Shown here in pieces: positions 22,170 through 34,190 of a stretch of 64,000 nucleotides of DNA. The position numbers and the translations under genes are program-made. Below the pieces are notes generated by a model that did no database searches, was not told where the DNA came from, and worked only from the letters and a program-made list of their open reading frames with translations. The stretch comes from Rhipidocladum racemiflorum (Eukaryota; Streptophyta; Magnoliopsida; Poales; Poaceae). The DNA is taken from contig CM070581.1 of NCBI GenBank assembly GCA_036346355.1, forward strand, positions 9,114,001 through 9,178,000, read 5' to 3'. Position 1 is the first letter of the stretch. Every line of letters begins with the position of its first letter.

Positions 22170-23240
22170 AGTTGAAGAATTGATAATTGGAATGGCAATG
22201 TGAAAAGCCGAAAAGTTGTGAAATTGGGGAATTGGTATTTAGTTGTGGCGTATGATTATTTATGGTGGATAGAGGGTGCCGATAAGAAGGGTTGTCATGT
22301 CGGTGAGGCCCTTTACATATGCTATAATATAAGGTCAAACAACTAACACCTGGGCAATGAGCCGTAAATTCAGTATCAACTATAGTGTGTGAAATCGGTC
22401 AGAAAAGGTTGTCATATGAAGGTATTAGAATCTCCGCATTGGGTAATAAATCTAGGGCATACTTCTAGGATATGTGGGTAGGCTCGGAGGGGCAGGCCAA
22501 AGTAGTGGCGCTATATTTGAAGCCATGGGTAGAGTTACTGCCGACTTAAGGTCGGGGTAGAGTTACTGGGATAGTTGTTCCCTCTCGAGTAACAGGGTTG
22601 GAGATCTAATATTGAATTAACGATAAACATTCTGAGGCCTTTTTTGTAGGGGTCACTATGGGTAAAATGATACATACCTGTGCAGGGTTAAAATCATGAA
22701 TTCATGCCAGTCTCTTGGATTAGAGACTATGGAAGCTAAGTCTGTCTCATATACAGTGTTAGTAGCTTCTTTCAGAAAATATAAAATAAACAACCCATAA
22801 ATAAAACCTATTTTCTATAAAAAACGGATTTTGAGGGAAGGTGAGTTCAGTTGAAAATGAGAGAAAAATGCATATCATACATTTGTTATTATTGCTTGTT
22901 GAGTACATCTGTACTCGTTCTTACTTAAATTCCCATTTGCTTAGAAGATGATCTCTTTGGATCCATCGATGAGGCTTGGGTTGAGGGTGAAGCGCAAGAT
23001 CAGGACTTGCAGGAGGACACCCACTACTACTACAACCAGGAGGACTAGAGGGTTGGGTAGACAGGTTTCTCATTTGGATCGATCATCAGGAGATGAGACC
23101 GCTGTAATATATTCTTATTGTACTTGGATCCAGTGTATAATTATGTACTGAACATATAGCCTTGCGTGGCTTTGGAATGCAATATATTTTCTTTTCGTCT
23201 CTAATTATTGTTATGTTGCAACACTATGTCAGGAGAGGGT
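22170..23240 (+). repeat. Diverged LTR related to 11841-14190, inverted
   Basis: The plus strand matches the complement of the LTR at 11841 in the same order over about 1 kb. Matching blocks include GGTTGGAGATCTAATATTG...GATAAACATTCTGAGGCC, GGTCACTATGGGTAAAATG, and a terminal stretch near 23215 (GTTGCAACACT). The first and last parts of the LTR are missing or too diverged, and no internal region is attached. It is an old solo or broken LTR in the opposite orientation. Confidence 0.65.
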
Positions 23241-23510
23241 GAGGGTCCCGAGATTCCTGGGTATGAAAAACGGCAGAGAAGTGATAAAATGTTTTTTTAT
23301 TCTCCTTAGTTCCCCTTTCTCACCATACATGAGAAATCTGTTTATAACAGTGTCCCTGTAAAGATCTTTATAGCTATAGGACGTTCCTTGTCTTTTCTCT
23401 CTTTGATGGTAGTTTTGGTGCAAGATGGACCCGGTGGGCTACGTCCACCATATCACCTTTCCTGGACTTCACCCTCCCCTTTGGCATTCCCGCGGTGTTT
23501 GTCTTGAGGG
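23241..23510. other. No gene seen
   Basis: No recognisable coding sequence or repeat boundary. Confidence 0.4.
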
Positions 23511-23647
23511 ATCATATCTTGTGCACATACACATCCTGTGCACATATGCAATAATTACCACCCCGATGAAGCCACCGTTGGATAAGATCTCGATGGCTCG
23601 GATTTAATTAGTGCATATGTGCACAGGATGTGTATGTGCACATGATA
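23511..23647. repeat. Fold-back (inverted repeat) element 1
   Basis: The first 40 bp (ATCATATCTTGTGCACATAC...) and the last 40 bp are nearly perfect inverted copies around a ~55-bp centre. The arms are built of 'GTGCACAT' words. It is non-coding and MITE-like. Confidence 0.75.
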
Positions 23648-23666
23648 TATGGCATTCTCTTAGGGG

Positions 23667-23870
23667 AGCATATCCTGTGCACATCACAGTGATGTGCACA
23701 TATGCAAATATTAAATTTGGGCCGTTCAGATCTCATCCAACGGTGGCTTAAAACACATGTGCAAATATTTTGCAATTACCTTCCTGATGAAGTCACCATT
23801 GGATAGGATCTGAACAGTCTAGATTTAATGTTTGTATATGTGCATAGCACTGTGATGTGCACATGATATG
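23667..23870. repeat. Fold-back (inverted repeat) element 2
   Basis: Starts 20 bp after the first. The arms GCATATCCTGTGCACATCAC (left) and the complement of 23832-23869 match with a few differences. The centre contains 'CCAACGGTGGCTT', matching inverted the centre of element 1 ('AAGCCACCGTTGG'), so the two are related copies. Confidence 0.7.
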
Positions 23871-24630
23871 TTTCCTTCTCTTGGAGCCAAGGGATTCTTT
23901 CAGAAGGCGATCGAGGTCTGGACAGGGTTCAAATTTTAACTTTTCAATTTCGCAATTTCGGATTTCGACCCTCCAATTCTATAATCCCGTGAAATTAAAA
24001 CCCTAAAAAACTTAAAAGTGCTACAAGCATCTAGAATTCGCCAAATTTCTGAAATGGACCAAATTTGTATAAAAGTTGACCTGATTTGACCTTAAGTGAT
24101 CGGATTTTGACCGATTGGGTTCTTCACGCTATTTCTGTGGGACAAGAGTAGATAATAATTTCCATTAAAAAAATCCTAAAAAAATTGAAAGTGTGATAGT
24201 ACCGAAATTTCACGAGATTTCGTTTGGATCTAAATTTCGCTCTTTTAGCGAAATTTCAGATTTCTCGGTTAAAAAAAAACGAATTTGAATTTTAGTTTTT
24301 GAATTTCGTCCGGATTTTATCCGAAATTTCCGAATCTGGCCGAGCCCGAGATGGAGTCTGAAAACGAAATTTGAATCCAATGATGGTTTCGGGCCCTTCT
24401 CTCTAACGAAGGGCAGCGGTGTGGAACCTCGCCGCCGCCGACGATGACGAGGACGGACACGACCTACACCTCCCGCCCCCTCCGCCCATCTCCCTCTCGA
24501 CTTTCGCTCCTTTCCCTCACGTCCCAACCTCCTCCATTCCAAACCCTCCTTTTCCTTTATAATCCAAATTCTTAATCATTTCTCTATACGAAATTAATTT
24601 ATTAATCTGTTGATCATAACTATCAGTGTT
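23871..24630. other. No gene seen; repeat-like
   Basis: Many 'GAAATTTC' words and a GC-rich stretch (24410-24540) that gives arginine-rich open frames. No domain recognised. Probably an old LTR fragment, but no second copy is present to confirm it. Confidence 0.35.
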
Positions 24631-26985
24631 TTTAGTCACCCCTTAATTGATAGGCAATTGGGATTATTATACACCAAGTGATATCTCCAAAATCCAGATT
24701 CTTGAATCTTGATCAAGAAAATATATATGTTCTTATTCGCGCTAAAAAAATGCAGATCACAACATATGAACAACAGTGATGGCAGTTCTCCAATCTCGGT
24801 TGGACCAGCTTGAGATTGCCCGTGAAGCACAGTTGAATGCAGAGCACACAGAACCACTCTGAAATATGCTGGGGCAACCAAATAAGATCTTATGTACTCC
24901 ATGTAAGTCTTCCATTTTGTGACATTATAAGATTAAGCTAGCTATTCTGGCAAAGATAAAATTTACGACCTTAGGATTGCATTATCTATGTTTTCAGTCA
25001 GTTACAAGAAATATATACATGTCTTGTGCGATTCGCTCTTCACTTTCCGTTGCGCCACAAATAAGTGGTTTATTTATCACATTTAAGTGATCCAGTATGT
25101 TTATAGCGTTTGTGTTCCGCTTAAATTAGTTCAGCCATTTATTGTTGATCGGTCACACGCATTCTTGCTGAGAATGCAATTTGTGATACAAATCAGGATT
25201 TAATTTGATTATGTTTCCTCCTTAATTTTAGTTTTACTGAACTTCTCTACGAATTGTTTGGTACTTTCTTCTTTGGAGTGGAAGATTGGTATATGCTACA
25301 AGAATAGTATTTCACATGCTAAACTGGTCAGGCTCCCAGCCTCCCATTTACATTCATTTTTAACTAAATTGTACACAGAGGTGCCCCTCGGATTTCCTTT
25401 TCATCAATTGTTTCTTTTTTGTTGTAGAAGCTTCGTTCGTTAGTATGCCAGAATAGTAGAAATAAAAAAGGCTGCCGCTTATTGTATCTTTGACTTTTTG
25501 TAGGCATCATGATCGTCAAAGAATTCATGCTCTTCAATCTTCAACTGGTATTGTCAGCCATTGTACATATTTTTGGAATTTAACAGATCAAATAGTGAGT
25601 ATGTTACTATTGTTATTAGCAGGTATTTGCTACTCTTGTTATACCTTTCGTTTATGCTTTTTACAAGCCAACTACTGCGTTTTACTGCTTATCATCTTTG
25701 ATTCAGTTTCACTATTTAGATTTGCCAAATCCCATTAACTGTAACAGCGATATAACATTCTAGCTTTATGTATTATTTGCTTTTTTCCTACAGAAGGACA
25801 AACTATTCGTCTGTTACTCTCTATCTGATATCTATTAGTCTACCTGTCTGATGTTGGATGGATCACCGAAGGAATGTTTTCATATTGTACAATAGTTTAT
25901 CTGTTTTGCTTTCTGAATAATTTGGTGCATCAAAACTAGCCGCAAGCAGGTAGCGTGTGAAACCTACTACTTTACCTTATTAGTAACATTTAATCCACCT
26001 TAATGTACACTAATACCACTTAGTATGCATTAGCCACTCCCTAAACATGTAGTTGTACTAAGTACTGCGGATCATTTGAACCGTCGTTTTTCGATCGAAC
26101 GGCTCGCACGCGACTGTTTAAGTTGCAGTCTCTTTGGGATTGCATGGAACGGATCCTAAATGGAGATTGCATGCCAGCCCGATGCAATGGTTTTGTAAAT
26201 GTAAAAAGGGTTTTGATAAGTTTCATCCGGATGTTTTCTTTAGTAACCATCATCCAAATTCTGGGCCATTGGATTTGCTTTCAGATCGATACACACACAC
26301 CCTGAATTCGAGGTGGGTTGATCCTACGGATGTGTGTTTTGATCGTACGGTCTAAAGTTTGGATGATTTGTAGGACAAAAACATCCGGATGATACCTATA
26401 CACTCCCATGTAAAAATCTGCGATACTTTAATGGGAAACTTTCGTTTGGTTTCTGTTGCTGCTGTTGCCCTTTGGTTCTTGTTTGGAGAGCTAACCTCCT
26501 TGGAGAATCTTATCAAGGTAAGATGGGAGAGTTCTGATGCCCACACACACAAAAAAAAAAAAAAAAGACTGGATAGTTTTGTAGACTGCGGGGCATGTGG
26601 TCGCCAGGTCGTGTGTGACGAGATACACCGCCCGGCCACCCAACTTCTGCGCGCGCGCGTTGAGACAAACTAACGGATTATCCTTATGCAACTCGCTAAA
26701 CCACAAAAGCAAACAGGATACTGTTGTGCCTATTGGAAAATTGGAAGTAGTTTTTTTTTAAAAAAAAAAAAATTGGCTATGAGTTCTGGTATTCACTAAA
26801 AAGGAAGAATAACAGCCGAGCTATAAATGCGCACACACAACCCCCTTTCCCACATACACATGTCTGCATGCTTGCACTCAGCGGTGTGTGCGATAGCATC
26901 GAGCATCGCTCGAACACGAGCGGGCTAAGCGCGCTTCTTGTGCTCCCACCAACCGAGCAAAGCTTGGCCCACAATTGGGAGTAGT
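24631..26985 (+). other. Unassigned region with isolated exon-like segments
   Basis: No gene can be assembled. Three exon-like stretches stand out. One at about 24777-24850 reads AVLQSRLDQLEIAREAQLNA, a possible coiled coil that soon meets a stop. One at about 25504-25550 follows a pyrimidine-rich TTTTTGTAG acceptor. One at about 26428-26518 reads SVAAVALWFLFGELTSLENL and ends CAAG|GTAAG, a good donor. They could be remnants of one host gene or of captured gene pieces. I do not recognise the family. A/CA-rich simple repeats occur at 26287 and 26545. Confidence 0.3.
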
Positions 26986-26987
26986 TT

Positions 26988-27049
26988 TTGGTTGCAGTAA
27001 GTTCAGTGAAACTTTCCAGCTGTCTGCTGCAAAGTTTACTGTTTACCCT
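26988..27049 (+). repeat. Duplicated segment, copy 1 (left part)
   Basis: Together with 29197-29385 this is a ~250-bp sequence also found at 52793-53037 (shared words TTCAGTGAAACTTT, ACTGTCTGATGC-like, TTAGTGTACCATAAAAAGCA). Copy 1 is split by the solo LTR at 27050-29196. Confidence 0.75.
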
Positions 27050-27441
27050 TGAAAGACCATGTGGAGGTTCATCCTTGTTTGTGATGAGTATTTGACTTGT
27101 TTTGAGCTTGGGTTGCTCAGGTTTGAGTTTGATTTGATTTAGATTTGACATGAATTTCAAATTGAAAGTATTTTGTTTTGCGCCGGACCAAGGAACCAAG
27201 TAACAGAGAGTTTTCCATTTGCGTCGGACCAAGTTTATAAATGACCTATGTTTGCGTCGGACTCAGTTAGGAATGACTTTACACTTGTCCCAGACCATCT
27301 CTTCTGCATCGGATCAAGAAACAGAGAGTTTCATGTTTACGACGGACCAAAAAGGTTTGCAAACAGAGAGTTTCACATTTGCGTCGGACCAAAGGGTGAA
27401 AAATCATGTGTACGTCGGACCAAGTGGTTTTACAAACAGAG

Positions 27442-28020
27442 AAAATCGCTTTCGCGACAGACCGGTCTGTATTTCGCAATTTTGGAGGTCTTCCCGTGCT
27501 CGAAAAATTATTTGGTCTACATGAAAGTTGTAGATAATTTCAAGGCGCATCTTTTTCATGTTGACAAGTTTTTCATTTGAGCAACATAAAAAATCACAGA
27601 AAATCGGGAAGGCAAGTGCATTTGCGACGGACCCGAAAATCGCATTCACGACAGACCGTTCTGTAATTCGCGATTTTGGAGGTCTTCCCGTGCTCGAAAA
27701 ATTATTTGGTCTACATGAAAGTTGTAGATAATTTCAAGGCGCATCTATTTCATGTTGACAAGTTTTTCATTTGAGCAACATAAAAAATCACAGAAAATCG
27801 GGAAGGCAAGTGCATTTGCGACGGACCCGAAAATCGCATTCACGACAGACCGTTCTGTAATTCGCGATTTTGGATATCTTCCCATGCTCGAAAAATTATT
27901 TGGTCTACATGAAAGTTGTAGATAATTTCAAGGTGCATCTTTTTCATGTTGACAAGTTTTTCATTTGAGCAACAGAAAAAATCATAAAAAATCGGGAAGA
28001 TAAGTGCATTCGCAAAGGAC
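27442..28020 (+). repeat. Three tandem copies of a ~194-bp unit in the solo LTR
   Basis: Units start with AAAATCGC at about 27442, 27637 and 27830. They share 'GTCTTCCCGTGCTCGAAAAA' and 'GGTCTACATGAAAGTTGTAG' with few differences. Shorter repeats with 'GCGTCGGACCAA' and 'CAGAGAGTTTCA' precede them (about 27180-27430). Being upstream of the TATA box, they lie in the U3 regulatory part. Confidence 0.9.
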
Positions 28021-28526
28021 CAAAAATGATGGTCTGTTGTAGATGCTTTGTGCTCTGTTTGAGCTTTGACGAAAATTTAATATTATTCTTGAGCAATGCT
28101 ATGTGATGTGTTTTCCTTGTCTATGATGGATGCAGGGCTCTGTTTGGTGGTCATGGTGAGGCGAAGGGAGGTCGGAACTACGCAAGCGTTGCCGGAGGTT
28201 CAAGATGGCCGGAGGTCGCCGGAAGATGGCCGGAGATGGAGCCAGTGCAGTCCAAGGAGGCAAGGAGACAAAGTGTCTGCTAAGCTTGAGGCTTTTTAGG
28301 TCTAGTAGATCAAGGGGTTGTTGGTCTTTAGAGCTAAAGTAGTGGTCAAGTTAGTTTCTGTGAGAGGGTTGTTGGACTGATCACTTAAAGATGCTTTGAG
28401 AAAGCATGTGTAAAAGTGAAGCAGTGCAACCCATGGGAGAGAAAGTGTGGGATCAGATCTTGACCCTTGGAAGTTAGCTTAGGGTTGAAGCAAGACATCC
28501 AAGGGTGGGAATTGATCCTAGAACAC

Positions 28527-28534
28527 TATAAATA
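28527..28534 (+). promoter_or_regulatory. TATA box of the solo LTR
   Basis: TATAAATA in the context CACTATAAATAGAGG. It is followed about 30 bp later by a C/T-rich stretch and then the R-like region, the normal LTR promoter layout on the plus strand. Confidence 0.6.
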
Positions 28535-29196
28535 GAGGGGAAGGGGTGCCCTTCTTCTCTGAAGTTTTTGTGTGCTCCTTTGAGCTTTGCCCACATGAAG
28601 TGAGGCTTTGTAAAAACTTCCAAAGAAAAGAAATACAAAAACATTCTCTCCACTCTGAATTTAAATTCTGCATTTACATTATGTCTTTACATTACGCAAT
28701 TTAAATTCAGTCTTTACATTATGTAATTTAAATTCAGTCTTTACATTCTCGCAATTTAAATTCCGCAAGTTGGATTTGTCTCCCCTCCTTCTACTTGCTT
28801 CTGGTTCTTAGTGCCAAGGATGAGAGATTGATTGGATGAGTCTTCACTTAGATCATATCCCAATCCTCTAGGCATTCCTTGTTCCGAGTTTTGCGAGAAA
28901 CCGATCTCTTATGTTTCCATTGATGAATCCTTGTTTGATCGTGTTTTGATGGGTTTCTTTGTGACCTCTAGCTTGCTGTGACTCGTGGGAAGGTATCCAA
29001 GTTTATCTTGATCTTCAAAATCCCACGAGCAAGTCTAGATCACATATTTGCTCTTTTGCTCCAGGAGAGAATTTTTGCTCCGGGTTCTTTATTCCTTATA
29101 AGAGAGGTTTTTAGTTGGATGCTATTTGTCCAGTAGGTGGGGAAGTTTTATTTTGGGATCATTCACCCCCCCTCTGATCGCCATTCCGATCTTTCA

Positions 29197-29385
29197 ACCC
29201 TTGACTTGTTGAGTGAAATAAGATTTAGCATATTGGTTTGTTAAGGGTATTCTTACTACTCTATTATTGGAGGAAGTATAAATAAATAATATTAAATCTA
29301 ATCTATTAGATCGAAAAAATAAATAGTTTATATTAAATTTAGTGTACCATAAAAAGCACTTTTTAAAATTCTAGAGAGGACGATG
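29197..29385 (+). repeat. Duplicated segment, copy 1 (right part)
   Basis: Continues the repeat interrupted at 27049. It matches 52854-53037 in order, including 'ATTGGTTTGTTAAGGGTATTC' and 'TTTAGTGTACCATAAAAAGC' (each quoted in part). Confidence 0.75.
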
Positions 29386-30830
29386 TTGACAAGAATCAGA
29401 CAACCACATGTTGAGAGGAGTGAAAGAATACGGGTAGGCTACACAAGCTCCAATTGAAAAATTTTACCGTGTACACCAGGATGCCAAGCAAGTAAGAGAT
29501 CATAGAACGTTACTACTAGACACGCAGTGTCGCGAAAGGAGAGCTGAAGTAGTCCGATTCAACGTAGTGCCTGTCCTCGAGCAGTTGTCGATTGTCGAGC
29601 GGTGGTCGAATAGCACGAACGATTGTCCTGATCAGTGCCACAGTACTAGCAACGCCTCTATCAAAGTTCACACGTTCAGGGAAGGAACACAGTGCTTTGG
29701 TATGCTAGCACCACTGTGCACGATAGAGCTTGAGCGATGACGGCTAGGATTTTGGTGGGTGCGATGGTATAACAATTGCATCGCACTAGCCTTCATGTCC
29801 TCCTTTTATATAGCCTCTCGGTGGAACACTACACTAGAGGCCTAACCAAGGTGTAAAGCCCACCTAGCCCATTAGTGGTGGATCAAATCCGAACCAATGT
29901 ATTCCATCCCATCAAGGCCATGGCTCGAAAACTCTTTTCAGTTCATAAGTCGGTAGCGGGCCCTAGCAGGGCATAGCGACTTCCAAATATACACAAAGAT
30001 CATATCGAACAAACCTATATAGTGCTTATGTACCGATCCCTTTGCCACACGATACTAGATCAAAATCAAGGGGAGAACCATGCCATCTTTGATAGCTTGA
30101 TCCTTTACTCGTCCTTTACTCAGTTGCACTTGACTCCTCGATCACATTCAGCATGGCTATACACTTCCTTACTCCAACCACATCGTGAGGCCAGAGATAT
30201 CTCTCTTGATACATATGACGGGCAAATTCCATCTTGATCACTTATATTTCTCCGTATATTTTATAGTAAACCAAAAAGTTACATTTATGACAACTCAATT
30301 ACGAGTAGTGTTTAACAACCCCTAAGTATACTATTACACATGTAGACAATTACGATGATCTCAGGTCTAGAGATCCCTCATACACTATGTACGAGATCAA
30401 CTGATGACACACAAGCATATAATAATTCCCGCAGTGTCTCATGGTGGGTCACTCTAACACCATATTCACCAACATATGTCCATATTATTGATTTGATATC
30501 CCTATATTCATGATCCGTGAAATATGATCATCAATCAATACATGTGCTAACATATAAATCATAATTGTCCCACATGATGATATAAGATCACAGATAATTC
30601 AGAATAATATGAAAACATGAATAAAGAGTTTTACAAATAAGCCACGTACCTGTTGATCAATAATAATGGTATTTGTTTAATAGATAAAATAAGCATATTA
30701 TCATCAAACGCACATCACTAACAAGGAGGCTGCCTTTCCAACCAGGCAACTTTGCTATGACCTTGTCCACAATCTTTTAAACATCGAGACTTCTGTTCCT
30801 CGTTACTCTTCTTAATTCAAGCACCGTGGC
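29386..30830. other. No gene seen; probable LTR fragment
   Basis: Non-coding. Part of it (about 29980-30240) reads like a minus-strand Ty1/copia-type LTR, but no paired LTR, primer site or target duplication is visible, so boundaries cannot be given. Confidence 0.3.
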
Positions 30831-31292
30831 TTGGTAGCAGCTTTTTTTTTTAAATCAAGAGGACATCATCAAAACTGATGTCCCAGTTCCATTTAAAATG
30901 AAACCAGCAGTTCCAGTACAGAATTCAGATCAGAACACACAAAAACAAAAAAACATCATTCAACAGTACCACTCCACAACCAAAACCGATGTAACCTCAG
31001 GAGATAACTCTACCAACCAAAATTAAAGAAACACATCACATTTCTCCCTTATACCAATCATGATAATATAACGAGAAAGCTTTCAACTCCTCAGAAATCA
31101 CAGCTTCCTCTACAGCATCATTCCCAATGTCAACCAGATTTAATTGATGATTAGCTCCAATGTCAGAGATGCCTGAATCTTGTTTTCCAACCAGCTGCAA
31201 AACTCCATCATTCGGGGCATCTTCTCCTCCTTGTAAATAGGGGACCAATTCCTTAGCGACACAAGCAACTTCCTCCTTGGTAGCAGCTTTTA
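30831..31292 (-). mobile_element. Retroposed sequence with poly(A) and 15-bp target duplication
   Basis: A 15-bp direct repeat TTGGTAGCAGCTTTT lies at about 30831-30845 and 31278-31292. Next to the left copy is a run of T, which is a poly(A) tail on the minus strand. The body of about 430 bp contains a minus-strand open frame (ending at 31036) of about 80 residues with EEVACVAKELVPYLQ and EELKAFSLYYHDWYKGEM, then a 3'-UTR-like part. Poly(A) plus long target duplication means LINE-driven retroposition. It is either a 5'-truncated LINE or a processed pseudogene; I do not recognise the protein. Confidence 0.6.
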
Positions 31293-31293
31293 A

Positions 31294-31854
31294 GAGCATC
31301 TCCAGCAAGGGCCCCTAAAACAGGGTCCCTATTTTGGATTTAGGGACTCCCCCTATTTTTTGAGGTCCTGTTTTCAGAGCACAAGTCCAGCAACAACCCC
31401 TAAATCTCAGCCCCTATTTTACTTTTTCTCCTATTTTGACATATCCGCTATGTATAATCTTCATTTGACACCACTAAAATTCAATCAAATATATTTGTAA
31501 TACATAAAACATAAGCATATTAACATTTACAATTTGAAAATATGAAATTTCAAATTTAAATTTAAAATTTTCAAAACATTATAAAATTTTCGAAGCCTCT
31601 CATGTATTTCCCTATCTTCAACAATATGGGTTGTACTCGTGTCCCTGGGAATTGGGGCTGAGGAGGCAAATTTAGAGGCCTCCTAATTTTAGGGGCTTGA
31701 GTTGGGGCCCCCTGGGAATTGGGGCTGAGGAGGCAAATTTAGGGGCCCCCTAATTTTAGGGGCTTGAGTTGGGGCCCTGCTGGATCTGTTTTTTTTACTA
31801 CACTCCCTAATTTAAGATTTAGGGGCTGGTTTAGGGGCTCTGCTGGAGATGCTC
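31294..31854. mobile_element. Tourist-like (PIF/Harbinger) MITE abutting the DUF2921 stop codon
   Basis: 561 bp, ends GAGCATCTCCAGCA and TGCTGGAGATGCTC as inverted copies, flanked by TAA on the left and TTA on the right. The terminus is related to the MITE at 7481. Inside, a ~70-bp unit with 'GGGCTGAGGAGGCAAATTTA' is repeated (about 31650-31775). The TTA on its right (31855-31857) is, on the minus strand, the TAA stop of the DUF2921 gene. Confidence 0.8.
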
Positions 31855-34190
31855 TTAGTAGACGTGCTGCAGCTTATTCTGCTCCCTCCCCATCGCCCAA
31901 CCGACAATCTTGTAGTTCCAGCGCTGCTGCGCGTAAATTGAGAGCGCGAGCACCACTCCCAAGAACGGCACCACCACGTCAACGACCTTCGAGTAGAAGT
32001 CCATGACATCGTCCTGAAGCACAGGGTGTATCTTAACCACAGGCGGCCGGAGGTAGCCATAAACATGCGGCAGCAGCCACACGCCCGTGATGCCGGTGTA
32101 GTACCTCTTCTTGAGGGGCTTGCAGTTGACGCGCCACGCGGCATTGCCGATGACCTGAGGGAGCAGGAACCATTCCTTCACGAGGCCGACGTACCGCTCG
32201 ACGACGGCGCCCCGCGTGCGCATGCACGACGTTGGCGCACGCACCGGCCCATTCCCTTCCTCAAGCTCGTATAACACCTCCGGCGGCAGAGCCAACATGC
32301 CAGATGTGCTCAGCCAGTGCACGGCGAGCACGAACGCGAGGCCCGCCAGATGCACGCCGAAGGTGTACAAGAGAACCGCACTGTCGCTCGGGACGCGCCC
32401 GGGCTCGAATGGCGACCGCGCCCGCGCCCGGATCCTTGACCGCCACACCACCTGCGTGAGGCGCAGCGTGAGTAGGAGCGCCGCGAGGGTGAGGGCTTTC
32501 ACGGAGCAGTCCATGTCCCAGTGCAGGTGCCCAATTTGCATCCTGTAGTTGTAGTTCGGCCACGCCGGCAGCATCTGGGCTTCCGTGACCAGCGTCACGC
32601 CGTAGCCGAGAGCCTGCACACCGAGCATGACGAGGGAGATGTACGGCACGACGTCGGGGTGGGACTTCATGTAGCGCAGCTGGCTGATGGAGGCGGCGAC
32701 GGTGGCCGACAGCATGGTGATGCAGAGGAGCCCCTCGACGGTCTTCTCTGTCGGTACGTCTGACCCCTGGCCGCGATAAAAGATGGGCGGCGTGTGGAGC
32801 TCGGTCCGGTTAAAATACAGCGGGTCGTTGGCGTCCCTCGTGCTGGCGATGGAAACCTTCGCCGTCGGGCTGAACAGCCACCGCACCGTCGTCGGCGGGT
32901 ACTCCACTTTCACCTCGATGGAACAGTCCATTCCGTCTTGAAGGTCCCTGGTCCTTGACATGACTTGCCACGGGGCTTGGACATTCCGGCAGCCGATCAG
33001 GTACATTCGCCCGTCCTCCGGGCTGTACACGCCCTCCAACGACATCACCGGACGCCAACCGAAGATCTTCCTTTGTACCGTGAACTCGGCGGACACATTC
33101 AGCAGCTGCTGACTGATCTCCAGGCCATGGTCTATATCATTTCGTGCGACGGGCATGCCTGACCCACCATGGAACGGGGGCGCGTAACTCCCGACGAGCG
33201 GCCCAATCGAGAGTATCTGGAGTTGAAAAGACGACATCTCGATCCATTGATCTGGCATGAACTGCAATTTTGGCACGTATTGGAAGTCGAGACTAAGGTC
33301 ACCGGAGAGGTCGGAGAGGCTCGTCATGTAATCGGCGGCAGTACGGGTGCCCCTCTTTGGATAGCTTAGTAGTGACTTCGCGATGATGTTACCGCGGAAG
33401 CCGGAGGGTTCGCTCCTACGGAGGAGCTCACCGGCCTGCTCGACAATCGTGTAGTTGTACACCATGGGCACCGACTCCTCGGAGCGGCCAATACGGTTCC
33501 AGTAATGTCTGGGACGCACGCTCTGTTGGAACGACAGCGCAAAGTGGCTGCCGTCGGAGGCGGTAATCTGTCCCAGAACGACGCCGCGGCGCGTGACCGA
33601 GAACGTCGTTGAGATGTACAGAGAGACGCGGTAGTGGCATGCCTCCTTGCCAACGCCTAGGCACCCCACCATGCAGAGTCGCCCCGTCGACGCGCTCCAC
33701 ACGCCCTCCGCCGACAGCGTCACCCCGCTCAGACCGGTCCGCTTCACTGCCATGTGCTGATCCTCCCACGGGGGCACGGCCCGGAACACGGCCGACACCC
33801 TCGCGGCCGGCTTGCCGTCCGGTTCGCTCGTCGGCTCGCACAATAAGTCCTGCATTGCAATGGCAAAGCCAGTGTCCGTTGTGTTTGTGGCCGGGCCGCC
33901 GTTCTGGAACGGTCCTAGCCGACTGCAAAACTCATCAGTCGAGTTGCACTTCCAGTTTGGGTCGACGAAGGCGAGCATGCCATAGTCGCTGGGAGACGAC
34001 TGGAAAAGGATTTCGCAGAAGGAGAAACCTCTATACAGCCCCCCTGCGCAGCTGCCGGCGACGTCGTCATCGTCACAGTAAAAGGGATGTGTGCTGCACC
34101 CAGTGACTGCAGGCTCTTCGTCTTCAGCTGGCCGGAAGCGGTAGCTGGGGTACCGGCCAAACCGTGACACCAGCTGGACCATGTCGAAGT

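Larger units (their letters stand above)
27050..29196 (+). mobile_element. Solo LTR, 2.15 kb, copia-like
   Basis: Starts TGAAAGACC, ends GATCTTTCA, and is flanked by a perfect 5-bp duplication ACCCT (27045-27049 and 29197-29201). The duplicated host segment reads on through the insertion when it is removed, matching the uninterrupted copy at 52793. It has a TATA box at 28527, an R-like region after it, and a 3' end with 'TTCACCCCCCCTCTGATCGCC', a pattern I associate with Ty1/copia LTRs. No internal region remains, so it formed by LTR-LTR recombination. Confidence 0.85.

Noticed and set aside
27442..28020. ~194-bp tandem repeats considered as a centromeric satellite
   Set aside because: Only three units, and they lie in the U3 part of a bounded LTR with target duplication.
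31812..33928. Other-frame open frames over the DUF2921 3' piece
   Set aside because: Shadows of a GC-rich coding region; the minus-strand 784-codon frame carries all family motifs.
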